In this document: positions 12,760-23,588 of the stretch, in pieces
How positions within the stretch are numbered: the first letter of the stretch is position 1
Layout: each line of letters opens with the position of its first letter
Assembly (NCBI GenBank): GCA_026545765.1
Contig: CM048842.1
Coordinates: 69,354,371 to 69,418,370 of the forward strand
Length of the DNA stretch: 64,000 nucleotides
Origin: Plantago major
Lineage: Eukaryota; Streptophyta; Magnoliopsida; Lamiales; Plantaginaceae
Direction of reading: 5' to 3'
Made by a program: the position numbers and the translations under genes
Notes under the pieces: generated by a model
What the model was told of the DNA's origin: nothing
Databases searched by the model: none
The model's input: only the letters and a program-made list of their open reading frames with translations

Positions 12760-12804
<45 letters not shown>
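12759..12804. repeat. (AAT)n microsatellite
   Basis: About 15 uninterrupted copies of AAT/ATA. It creates a false poly-Leu reading frame on the minus strand. Confidence 0.97.
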
Positions 12805-15800
12805 TTGTAAAATGTAAGGTTGAGTGAATGAAAGTACAAGCGAGAGTAAATATAAGTACGATAGAGGGTGAATAAAGTAGTAGAGATGTTTTCCATTAAG
12901 GTACGGAAAATTGTGATTGGAATTACAAAAAAAGAAAAATGAGAAGTTGAGATTGACGGATAAAATACGTATTTAACTGAGCCTAGCCGAGTGTGGACGA
13001 GCCAAGCCATAGTAAACTTGATAACAAAACGAGCATCAAGTAAGGCTCGAACACGTTGTCGAGCTCGAGTCTTAACAAGTCGAGCCCTGTGGATGTAAAA
13101 AAACGTCGTTGGAAGAAGGTTTAAGACTTTAAGTTGTAAAGGAAAAGTCTAGTCGGAGAGCACCTTGACACCTCAATTCCGAAAAAGGTCCCGTGCAAGT
13201 CATTTAGTTCAAAATATACAATTTTGTGTGATACAATATATAATAACACAGTTTCAGTTTTTTACCCAACTCAATCACATTCTGCCAAATCAGATTCTTA
13301 TTCATGACATGGCCTGTCCCAAATTATGACATCTGGATTCTGGCCCATCAAAACTCAAATTCAACACATACAGGTTCATTTGAAGGCCAGCCAGGTTCCA
13401 TCGGAGTTTCCACGCAATTCTCACTGAAAGAAACCGTCTATGATGCAACTGTAGTACATAACACAAATCGAAGATCTAAAAGAAACCTTATATCCGATTG
13501 GAACTGAAGCACAACCGGAGTCGATCCATGACTCTTGCTTCTTACAAATCGATTCTCCAGCGTAGTCGATTCACGTCCCTTCCTTCTTCCAAACTGATTA
13601 TTCCCCCAAGTCGATGCTATAACTAAATGAAGGTAATCCATTTATATTCTAGATAATTTCCTCGATTTTAGGTTTATAGTTGATTGATCCCATTTGTGGA
13701 TTTAATGCTTCGTCTTGCAGAATTTCTCCACGGCGTACAAGTTCAAAAGATCATGAAGCCAACAATGAGAATTATTTCGGGTCTCTAACATTAAGGATGC
13801 CTGGGAAAGCATGATTGCTGAGACTGGCCGCGAAGATGAATATGGATCGATCATGTTTGCATAATAATGAATTCGCAAGTTATTCCTCTTGGCTTGAAAT
13901 GATCAAACATAAGTTTATTTTTCCATAGACAGTCACGGCAGTTATTTGTATATATTGATCATCTCCCACTAACAATGGCGGTTTTAGTTCAATTAAACTA
14001 CAGTTAGAATTAGTATATTTCAATGATGGTTGTTTCTCTCTCTATTGGTTCGGTGGAAATGGCTCTTCCACCCAAATCTTTTTTATGGAGAGGCGGATTG
14101 CATTATCATCTACATATTGTGTAGTGAGTTTTTTTTTAATTGTTGATTCAGATATTTAGTGGCAGCCTGAAAACAAACAATTAAGATATTGTGTTAAAGA
14201 GTTTGTTTTTTTACACCAACATTTAAGTTATTGCAGTAGTATAGTTTAATGTTTTTTAATTTCAACATAAGCTGAATGGGATGCATGTTTTGGCTTGGAG
14301 AGAAAAATATTACCCTTTATTTGTGACCCGGGAGTGATTGCTACAAAGTGTAGAGCTCAGCTTGCCACTTACCACGGATATAGTGATTACCTGAGGGGGT
14401 TGTGCAACAAATATGGAGTCTCAATCACCTTTTTGTTCTCTATCATCAATAAGCAATTTGCAATGCCAGAGTAAAGTGCAATAGGCTAAATTTGTGTCTA
14501 TATTCTCAAAGTAATAATTTTGTGTCTTTTTGTTTCAAACAGATCATCCTCCGGCAATGCTTTAGCTCATTATATTAGAAACGAAATTTGTTTGATAGTA
14601 ATGTTTTTTATACTTGCATTGCACACATCTATTAAACCTACATTATACTTGCATTACATACATCTATTAACATGTGAGGTTTATAGTTAAACATGAAATG
14701 TTTGCGACAAAATATGTGAGGTTTGATTTGGTGTCTTCGAGAGACTAAATATGAAAAAGTCTAAACACCTTCCCATGCATGTAGAATATGTTTACCATAA
14801 TAGCAGCATGGGATGTGATAGCACAGGTTTTACAAATACTATATCTCTTCTTTCCGGTATAACTTCATGCACTTATCATTTTTATTCATTATTATGTAAA
14901 GCTTTATACAGTTGTCAATTTTTATCTATTCTACGTAACAATGAAAAGGAAGTAAATATACCAACATCAAACATATAATGAAAATATTAACTTCAAACAT
15001 CTAGATTCTATATCCTTTATCAAAACCAATGTAGCCTTAATTAAAGATTATGGAGAAGTCACTATTCGCCCAAAAATATGTGCAATCTTTTAGGAGAGTT
15101 AATATAGTGTTGCCTATGAATTCTAGAGCCAATTGTTTCTCACAAAAGGTAAATTGGTAAATTTAATACTATAACTTCATATAGTAAAGTTTGCACGTAA
15201 TTTTAATCAAGAAGTTAAAATATATGATAATATATGAAAAGGTGATAAAAATGTGTACTTTTAGTGGAAAATGAAAAAAAAAAAAAAAGTGGTAAAAGGT
15301 GTAAAGTTATTTTTTTATTATTTATTGTGTATGAGGTACCTTCTCTTTTTAGTAATGTATGAAATTATATGGGACGCCTAAAAATGATGCATGTATGAAG
15401 TACAATGTGTATTTTTAGTGTTAAAATGTGTAACTCAAGTGTAAAAGTAACATCGGTTTGTCTATTAGTATTTCTTATGTGTGTGATAGTTTCCATTGTT
15501 TGTAATGTATAAAGTTTTATATGACACTTAGAAATGAAAAATGTATGATCGATGTAGTACCGACGGAGGAATATATGATATATCACATCCGTATGATCAT
15601 GAACCACATCCTATAACACTTAAACTAAAAGTATTGCGATTCAAGATAGGCAAAGTGTTACTTCCTCCGTCTCGGAGAACTTTATACATTAAACTTGCTG
15701 CATTGGTTAAGGTGAAAAACTAAAATAAATCATGAAAAATGATAATGTGACAAGAAAATTAATTTTTGTGGGTAAAAAATGCAATTTAAGAACTAGATTT

Positions 15801-16229
15801 TAATTTTTTTTACCAAAACCAATCAAATTATGACGGTTGGGTATATTACAATGTGCAATTTTCTGGTTTTTTTGCAATAAAAATGTGTTCCCAGTTCCCA
15901 AATATATATTCTCATCTAACTCAGAGATGCGTTTCGCGTTAAAATCAAATATGTGAGTCGCCCGACCTCTATTCATTCATAATGTTTGTCGGCTGGGATT
16001 GAGATTATCTGTCGTTGGAAAAATAGAGAGAAGTCAAAGATTTTGGCAGAAGAAGGTAAAACAAAAGGAACCTCTCGAAGATTCTCCATCCATTGATTCG
16101 ATTGGGATTGAGGATTTTCCTATCATATTCCCTTATTCAAATTGTTGGGATGGGACTTCTTGTTTATCATTTAGGGTACAGGACTAATTATTGTATATCT
16201 TGAATTTAACCTTTCTTCTATATAGGCCA
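12805..16229. other. AT-rich region, probable Helitron body and older debris
   Basis: No intact gene. The stretch 14290-14470 can be read on the plus strand as a protein-like segment containing CRAQLATYHGYSDYLRGLCN, but no family is recognised. Stretches at 12820-12960 and 15655-15720 (with CTTCCTCCGTCTCGGAGAA) look like Stowaway-type MITE fragments. Some of this span may be cargo of the Helitron that ends at 17168, but its 5' TC end was not located. Confidence 0.35.
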
Positions 16230-16665
16230 TGCTCAACGGACAACGGTTATGTAATGGCACTAGCTAGAATGATGGTGACAAATATTGAGAAGCTTATTGT
16301 GGAGGCAAACTTTAACAAGAAAAAATGCCGGAGAGAGTGCCGGAGAGAAGGTATTCATTGGAAGAGCTATTTTGAACCCGTCTTATGCAAACTAAATTTC
16401 CCTATTAAATTCCATAAAAAACATTATTCTTTGCTTGTTTGTTTTGCCATGACTATATTCAGGGACATTCACTTTCACATGTCCGTATGCAACCGGACCT
16501 GTATTTAGCTATGACAAGCTCTATGTCTCTTTATCGAGAGTCACTGACAAGAAGGGACTGACAATCATTATATGTGATGAAGAGGGTCAAATTTTTTATG
16601 CGACTACTACCAATGTTGTGTATAAAGAGCTCTTCAACAAGTTAAAGTTATGCTGTAAGAGTTAA
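16230..16665 (+). pseudogene. Helitron PIF1-like helicase, C-terminal remnant
   Basis: Two frames together show the end of a Helitron RepHel helicase. First comes a degraded stretch LNFPIKFHKKHYSLLVCFAMTI, equivalent to the LPFxFxRRQFPVxxCFAMTI block. After a frame change comes ATGPVFSYDKLYVSLSRVTD, followed by KGLTIIICDEEG, then TNVVYKELFNKL and a stop at 16663-16665. The canonical NKSQGQ motif is lost at the frame change, leaving QGHS. The rest of the Rep/helicase protein was not found, so this is a fragment. Confidence 0.85.
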
Positions 16666-17168
16666 AATGTATAAATATTATTGAAAGAGTGGTATATGGA
16701 ATTTTATTTTTTCTTTCTACTCATAAATATAGTATGTTCTTTTTTGATTCAGATTGAGTTCCATACACCGCCCTGATTTATTGGTAATTTTTAGATTCTA
16801 TCTTATTTTGGGAGAAATAGAATGATAAAGGTGAAAAATTTATGCATTTCTATATTACTGTGTCTTCCTTTTACTAATAAATGCTCTATTAATTTGCTTA
16901 ATAATCATTATAATTTACTATAGATATGTTAAAAAATCATTCAATTAAACACTTTAGTTTTCTTAGATGTACTGCATATTATCATCTTATAATGTACAAC
17001 CTACAATTTACTATTTTGTTGTTAATTTGACATGATACGAATGTTGCAAAATCATTATATGTGCTAAAGTGTTAGCTTTACACCATACGAATATACCCGT
17101 CGAAATTAAAGTGTTAGCTTTATACCATACGAATATACCCGTCGAATTTCGACGGGTTATTATACTAG
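16230..17168 (+). mobile_element. Helitron 3' end (5' end not located)
   Basis: The helicase remnant is followed by a canonical Helitron terminus: a 10-bp perfect stem ACCCGTCGAA-T-TTCGACGGGT at about 17137-17157, a 7-nt spacer, then CTAG at 17165-17168, followed by T as expected for insertion between A and T. Just upstream, the subterminal block AGTGTTAGCTTTA-ACCATACGAATATACCCGTCGAA is present twice in tandem (about 17073-17106 and 17109-17146). The 5' TC terminus lies somewhere upstream and was not identified. Confidence 0.8.
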
Positions 17169-17639
17169 TAACTAGAAATATATAAGTACATTAAAAGAAA
17201 ATTGGTATTTTTTGAGCAAAAACTGTTCAACTAGGTGCCGCTCAGTTACTCTCCCCGAGTTGTAAAGTGTCGCAAACACCTTGGAAACTAGAACAATGCA
17301 TATAGTTGAGTATGTGATGGAGAGAGCATTTTTTTTCATATTTATAGGGCTCCTATATTTATATGTAGTGTCAATTACATATATAAACAACTCTTAATGG
17401 ACTATGACAAAAAAAAGACACACTCAAATAACTCTTACAATTAAGGCCATTATATTTTAATTGTGGACTCCAAAAAGCAAGCTAAACTTTATTTAATTAA
17501 TAATTTTGAAGTCCATCACCTCTATTTTAATAGTGGACTCCAACTATTCTAAAATCCTAGGGAAATCAACAGCTTCGGCATTAGTTAGTTTCACCAACAC
17601 TTTAAAATTATAAAATCCTAGGAAAATCAACATTGTTAG

Positions 17640-19260
17640 TTTCAATTGAAATCAACATCATAAGTGTTAGTTTCAATGTTAATTTAATTGTCATTAGTTA
17701 GTTTCACCAACACCATTAGTTTCGGCATTAGTTTCAGCATCATCAGCGCTAGTTTCAGCATCATTAGTATTAGTTTCAGGAACTTAGAAAGTTAGTTTCA
17801 AGTTCATTAGTATTAGTTTCAGGTTCATTAGTATTAGTTTCAGGTTTATTAAAGTTAGTTTCAGGTTCATTAAAGTTAGTTTCAGGGTCAACAATGTTAG
17901 TTTCAGAACAAAATAGTTTAGTTTCAGCATCATTTGTACTCCATCCGTTCCATAAATCTCTTTTCATTTTTTTTTTTGCACAACTTTTAAGAAGTTTGAG
18001 TAAAAAATGGGTTTATATAGATAAAGTAATAAGTGTATGGTAAAAGTAAGAAAGAGAATTGATAAAGTATGAAAGACAGGGATTAAAATATTAATGGAAC
18101 ACCCAAAATGGAAAAATGGAAAGATTTTAGTGGAATGGAGGGAGTATTAGTTTCAGCATCATTAGTATTAGTTTCAGGAACTCGGAAAGTTAGTTCCAGG
18201 TTCATTAGTATTAGTTTCAGATTCATTAAAGTTGGACTTTCAGGTTCATTAAACTTAGTTTCAGAAACTTATAAAGTTAGTTTCAGGGCCAACAATGTTA
18301 GTTTCATAACAAAATAGTATTAGTTTCAGCATCATTTGTATTAGTTTAAGCATCATTAATATTAGTTCCAGGAACTCGGAAAAGTTAGTTTCAAGTTCAT
18401 TAGTATTAGTTTCAGATTCATTAAAGTTAGTTGGACTTTCAGGTTTATTAAACTTAGTTTCAAGAACTCAGAAAGTTAGTTTCAGGACCAACAATGTTAG
18501 TTTCATAACAAAATAGTATTAACTTCAGCATCATTTGTATTAGTTTCAGCATCATTAGTATTAGTTTCAGGAACTCATAAAGTTAGTTTCATGTTCATTA
18601 AAGTTAGTTTCAGAACAGAATAATATTAGTTTCAGGAACTCATAATTTTAAAACCCTAGAGAAAATGGTGAACCCAATCAACTTAATTTGAATACACCCT
18701 CCGGCATAATTCACTCATAATATTAGTTTCAACATCATTAATTATTATTAGTTTTAAAGTTAGTTTCAGCATCAACAATCTTATTTTCATTGGTTTCAAT
18801 ATTAATTTAATTGGTTTCAGTCAGTTTCACCAACACCATGGCATTTGTTTTAGCATCGTCAGTGTTATAAGTTTCAACACCAGGCGTGTTAATTTCAAAA
18901 AGTTAGTTTCAGCATTAACAATGTTGGTTTCACTAGTTTCAGTTGAAGCCAACATGATAATCGACATGAGTGTTAGTTTCACCGGTAAATATTACTTACA
19001 ATGTTACTTTAATTAGTTTCAGTTAGTTTCACCAACACCATTAGTTTTAGAATCAATAATAATGTTAGTTTCATTAGTTTCAGCAACACCGGTGTTAGTT
19101 TCAACACCATTGTGTTAGTTTCAAAAGTTAGTTTCAGCATGAAAAGTGTTGGTTTCATTAGTTTAGTTGATACCAACATCATAATCGACATGAGTGTTAG
19201 TTTATACGGTAAATATTAGATTCAATGTTAGTTTAATTGGTTTCAGGTGGTCAGTTAGTT
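17640..19260. repeat. 21-22 bp minisatellite array (TTAGTTTCAG core), copy A
   Basis: Degenerate tandem units of the type AGTTTCAGGTTCATTAGTATT, grouped in higher-order blocks of roughly 180-200 bp that recur (compare starts near 18146, 18330 and 18530). On the minus strand part of it (17776-17967) stays open and reads as ETN-containing heptapeptides. The array is interrupted by a MITE at 17939-18144. Confidence 0.9.
17939..18144. mobile_element. Stowaway-type MITE inserted in the minisatellite
   Basis: Ends CTCCATCCGTTCCATAAAT and (reverse complement of right end) CTCCCTCCATTCCACTAAA, flanked by TA at 17937-17938 and 18145-18146. A TA duplication and CTCC-TCCGT-type ends are the Stowaway/Tc1-mariner signature. 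It is 206 bp and non-coding. It splits the array cleanly, so it came after the array. Confidence 0.9.
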
Positions 19261-19437
19261 TGTATTCAAAATATTATTCAAATATAATTAGTTAGTAATT
19301 AATTAGTATTTTAATTAGATGAATATAGGTAAAAAATAGTTAAATATAAGTAGTTAGTAATTAATTAACACTAATGGATATCAACTATGTTATCGACCTA
19401 ATATAGTGAGAATTTGAAGTACGATTGATTATAATTT

Positions 19438-19690
19438 AGGGCACCAAAAAATAGATTGCATTTTTTTTTGTAAGAGTTTATTAGATTTTAGGGCAACAAA
19501 AATATATTGGACTTTTTTGTAAGAGTTTATTAGATTTTAGGACACCAAAAATAGATTGGACTTTTTTGTCGGAGTTTATTAGATTTCAGGGCACAAAAAA
19601 TAGATTAGATCTTTTTGTAGGAGTTTATTAGATTTTAGGGCACAAAAAATAGATTTGACTGTTTTGTAAGTGTTTTATCAAGCTAGACTT
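19438..19690. repeat. Tandem repeat of about 50 bp, five units
   Basis: Units start with AGGGCAC-AAAAATAGATT near 19438, 19490, 19539, 19588 and 19637 (spacing 52, 49, 49, 49). The inverted copy at 52955-53075 has about three units, so the unit number differs between the two elements. Confidence 0.9.
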
Positions 19691-20057
19691 ATATGTTAGT
19701 ACACCACCTAAAGTGACATCTTTATGTAATTTCCTCATGTATGTATTTTTTATAACGAGGTCAAGCTTTAGCTCAAGGTTGAATATAAGCATATTCTGTC
19801 AGCGAGTTGAGCCAAACTCGGGCATGATCACAGCTCGAAATGAACTCGACAAACTGTTAAATAACACAATCCGAGGCTAATACCATCTAATATCTTAACT
19901 TGCTCAATTATTCAATTTCAACCAAATAACAATTCAACACCGAATTTGTACAGTGTTGATTCTTTTGTATCCAAATCAGTAATAAGAACGAGATTTATAG
20001 ACCTATTCTTAACAATACTAGACGGACCCTTATTCTTAGACTGTGGTAGTATTTTTA

Positions 20058-20450
20058 GGTGCTGTTTGGTATGGGTTTGACATCATTCTTAGTGAATTTG
20101 GCATCAATTTGGTATGAAAATTTTGGTGTTTGGACAAAAAAAAAAAAAAGGACTGAGAAGTTTTGGCAACTGTCCAAGGAATATTGTTGGGGGCAACCAT
20201 GCTATTGGTGGGTTGGGCTTACATGGCCCTCTTTGCCATATCCATAATGCCAAAAAAAGTGGCGATGATGAACATAAACGATAAGATCTCAATAGCTTTT
20301 TCAAGTAATTTGGATGATGCCAATTTATGGATTGTAGTCCAAACACATAAAATTAAAATTGGCAATAGACTTGGCATAGGCGATTTCATGGTAAAATGTT
20401 GACAAAAAATTGGCATGAAGAATGATGCCAAACCCTTTCCAAACACCACC
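20058..20450. mobile_element. hAT-like MITE
   Basis: Left end GGTGCTGTTTGGTATGGGTT and reverse complement of right end GGTGGTGTTTGGAAAGGGTT are inverted repeats that continue through TTGACATCATTCTT / TTGGCATCATTCTT. The 393-bp interior has no real ORF. Ends of the GGTG-TGTTTGG type are common in plant hAT-derived MITEs; an 8-bp duplication is not obvious. Confidence 0.65.
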
Positions 20451-20791
20451 TCAGGGTCTCGCAAATCCATGGTTGTAAAGGAAATTGAGCAGGGCAGATA
20501 GACTGGCGGTCCATATTTGTGGTGTGAGAAAATGCTCAATTTCGCTTGGCTTACCCTTTAGTTCATGTATTGCATCAGGTGGGTCGTGAAATGGAATATT
20601 CTTGTGTCCTCTAGAACATTATACAACGTTCCTTCACAAACCAAGGCCCCATAGCCACTTCAGCACGATGCGGCATAACAAAACAAACAACGCTGTCAAT
20701 TAGCTTGGATTGGACATCTACGATGTTAAGTTAGGCCAACACAGAGAAAAACACTATTGTCCATCCTCAAGACTCCAAAAATAACATTGTA

Positions 20792-21045
20792 ATTCCTCCG
20801 TACTGACACAAGTTTCCCATTGGCTTTTTGCAGTCAAACTTTTTCAACTTTAATTACAAATTAATCTTAAACCGTAAATGTAAAATGTTTAATTTTTTTA
20901 TATAATGAAACTTTAGCCCCTAAATTTTCATTATATAATTTAATTTAATATTTTACATTTGAGGTTTAAGATTAATTCGTAATCAAAGTTGGAAAAATTT
21001 GACTGCAAAAAATCAAAGTGGAAATCTTTAACGGGTGGGAGGAAG
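20792..21045. mobile_element. Stowaway-like MITE with long inverted repeats
   Basis: About 85 bp at each end are inverted copies, for example TTTTGCAGTCAAACTTTTTC on the left and TTTTGCAGTCAAATTTTTCC on the reverse-complemented right. The ends read ATTCCTCCG and (reverse complement) CTTCCTCCC, with TA on both sides (20790-20791 and 21046-21047). The 254-bp unit could fold into one hairpin. Part of the interior resembles the smaller element at 47284. Confidence 0.8.
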
Positions 21046-21779
21046 TAGGTTTCACTAAAAGGATATTAATGAATAATGAGAACAATCACTATTCTAACCT
21101 CGTCAAAAGCAAAAACCATGTTGTCCTAATATACATGCATCGCTCTTCGGATAAGGTCTGTCTTTAATTTAATCACTACTTGTTGATCAGCCATGAAAAT
21201 CATATCCTATTCTGAACTAACTTCAGCTGCTTTCCATCAAATATAGTTGGTTAGAATATTGATGCATATATAACCACGTGTTAGATGATGGAAATATAAT
21301 TAACATATACTCAGAGAATTTAGATATGTTATTTTCATTTGAAAACTAATAATTTCGATTCGAACCAGTTCGATTCGGTTACTTATTTGTTTTATATTAT
21401 AATTCGATTCAGCTTCGTCAGCCATGTTAGAAGTTAACATAAACTAATTTACAACGGTATTCTTGTATATAAGTACATTTACATTCTGGGAGAGTGCATG
21501 TAGCGGATACCAGTGAGAAATAAAAAAAAAAAGAAAAAAAGAAAAAAAAGAGTACATTTTTATTTTTGAAAATTGATCAATAAAAACTTATATGATGGAC
21601 GAGCCATTTGGAAGTTTCTCGGTGCGTAAACAAGCATACACGGAGGCTCAAACTTTGATTTGATTGATGAGTGGTTAGACGTTTCAAATATTATTAGAGC
21701 CGATACCTCACAAGGGACATACAGTTGGTCTATAAAAGGTGTAATAATACTGCACATTAATAAGATTGGCCTTAGTGTC

Positions 21780-21821
21780 CTAAAGTTCATGAACTTTAGT
21801 CCTAAAGTTCATGAACTTTAA
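21780..21821. repeat. Two tandem 18-20 bp perfect palindromes
   Basis: CTAAAGTTCATGAACTTTAG at 21780-21799 is a perfect palindrome, and CTAAAGTTCATGAACTTTAA at 21802-21821 repeats it with a 22-bp period. Each could bind a dimer or form a cruciform; function unknown. Confidence 0.95.
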
Positions 21822-22601
21822 CGAGATCTACTGAGAAATTTTCCGATGCGCTGGAATGAGGATAAAATGAATGAAAAATAACATGCGTTTGCGTAGAACA
21901 GTTTAAAATTAACCACTTTGATTAAAGGAGTGGCTTCGACATTAAGGGAAACGAACTTTACACAAATAACTTTATTAAACATATTTATTCTAATGATATT
22001 TATTACACTAAGCAAATTTGTAAGTCATCAATCCAATCTTCCCAAATTATTCAGTTATCATATATGCCAATTAGAACGTGAGAACACGCTACGCGTGTTA
22101 TTGTGACATTTAGTTATAAATAATATAAAAAGTATATGGAGGTAAGTATATATCATCGTTGTTTCTGATAATCATCGTTGTTTCTGATAATAAATTGCCT
22201 TTTCTCGAGTTGAATTAGAGTTTGGATTAGTGCGAATTGATCTGTTTCAATTTAATTAAAGAAGATGGAGAAGAACTATTGCTTATCGTTGTTTTTATTT
22301 ATTTATGATAAATTGATTTTGTTGGGTTGAATTAAGACTTTGAATTTAATTGGATAATACATATTGAGTTTTTTTTGTTTGGGTTAATTTAGGGTTTGGA
22401 ATTTAATTGGATTGACAAATTGAGTTTTTTTTCCATAATGAATTGATTTTGTTGGAGCTGGGTTAGGGCTTAGAATTAAAATTAATAAAACATATTATTT
22501 TTTTTGTAATTAAAGTCTAATCTACATCAATATTATAAACTGGTTCAATTTAACTTAAATTAAGTACTTAATTGCACAACTACAATAGTTGTCCACTTAT
22601 T

Positions 22602-22625
22602 TATATATATATATATATATATATA
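22602..22625. repeat. (TA)n microsatellite
   Basis: Twelve uninterrupted TA units. Confidence 0.97.
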
Positions 22626-23235
22626 GAGTATAATAACCATATTATGCTGGTCTCAACTCCAATGCACCTACTACTCATAAACTATGTACGATCTGCATGC
22701 GAGTCTCACATTATATGTGAGTAACATGTTCACTTCGAGGCTAGATCTCTATGAATCGTGAATGACCATAACGTCATATGTTTAAAGATGGTGTTTACCA
22801 ATACACTAATCTACTCATAAGTCATAACTCACTTTCTTTCTGCCTGTTTTGGCTCAGAATTTGAGCTCAATTATAATCGAGACAACCCATAATTGAGTTT
22901 GACAATTCCATTTTAATAGGGCAATTAGTTGAAAAAATATAATTGAGTTGGGTTCCATTCTTCCTTCTACAAAACTATATAAAATTTTAATTCTATACCA
23001 AACATGAATTTTAACAACTTAATTATAATTTAGTCACTATTATCAATTTACCTCAATTAAAATGGACTCCATTATAATTCCGAACCAAACACCGGTTTAA
23101 TTTTTTTTCAATACAACTTCCTAACTGGTACAAATCGTAATTCTACTGTGGACTCAATAAAACGAGTTTAATTGGACTAATTCCAGCCAAATTTTTGTTT
23201 CAAGTCACGATCGAAAGTGATGTAAATTTCCAAAT

Positions 23236-23588
23236 ATTTCACGTGGCCTCGTTGAACAAGAACCAGTAAAGCACTCACGTCAAGTCACTTCCATTCAATT
23301 TCTACAAACTTTCACAAATCACACCTTCCAAATCCACTCATCCTACGTGTCACTCCACGTGTCAACCTCCTTCCTCGAAATCACAAATCCACCAAAAGCA
23401 TATTTCCTCACATTTCGCATAAATAAATTAAATTAAACAAAATATATAAACACACACACCTACATCGCGATTAAATCCCACACGCAATTTAATTTTATAA
23501 TTTTAAAATAAAAAATAAAGAAAACAAAGTACCGAACCAAATCCTTTTCCATCGGAAAATCCATCAACGGTACAACCCTAGAGTCGAG
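23236..23588 (+). promoter_or_regulatory. Putative DGD1 promoter
   Basis: A TATA-like box TATATAAA lies at 23443-23450, 139 bp before the start codon. Upstream are two G-boxes CACGTG (23240-23245 and 23356-23361) and a TACGTGTC at 23344-23351, elements bound by plant bZIP and bHLH factors in light and ABA responses. The motifs are seen; the regulation is inferred. Confidence 0.5.

Larger units (their letters stand above)
17374..19736 (+). mobile_element. Minisatellite-bearing repeat element, copy A
   Basis: A 2363-bp unit whose reverse complement recurs at 52889-55365. It comprises a unique left arm (17374-17640), a long array of 21-22 bp units around TTAGTTTCAG (17640-19260), a second unique arm (19260-19437), and five roughly 50-bp units (19438-19690). 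The outer ends both read ATTACATA inward (ATTACATATATAAAC at left; reverse complement of the right end GAGGAAATTACATAAAG), a possible short inverted repeat. The limits are set where similarity between the two copies stops. No transposase is present, so it would be non-autonomous; class unknown. Confidence 0.75.
21046..23235. other. Intergenic DNA before DGD1
   Basis: AT-rich, no recognised gene. It holds a pair of palindromes at 21780-21821, a (TA)n tract at 22602-22625, and a probable TIR element at about 22843-23095 whose ends read TGTTTTGGCTCAGAATTTGA and (reverse complement) CGGTGTTTGGTTCGGAATTA. Confidence 0.4.

Noticed and set aside
12759-13010. Minus-strand ORF ending in poly-Leu
   Set aside because: The Leu run is a translation of the (AAT)n microsatellite; the rest shows no coding character.
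17640-19260. Regular repeats resembling a CRISPR array
   Set aside because: The units are degenerate, lack unique equal-length spacers, occur in an evident plant genome and are part of a minisatellite.
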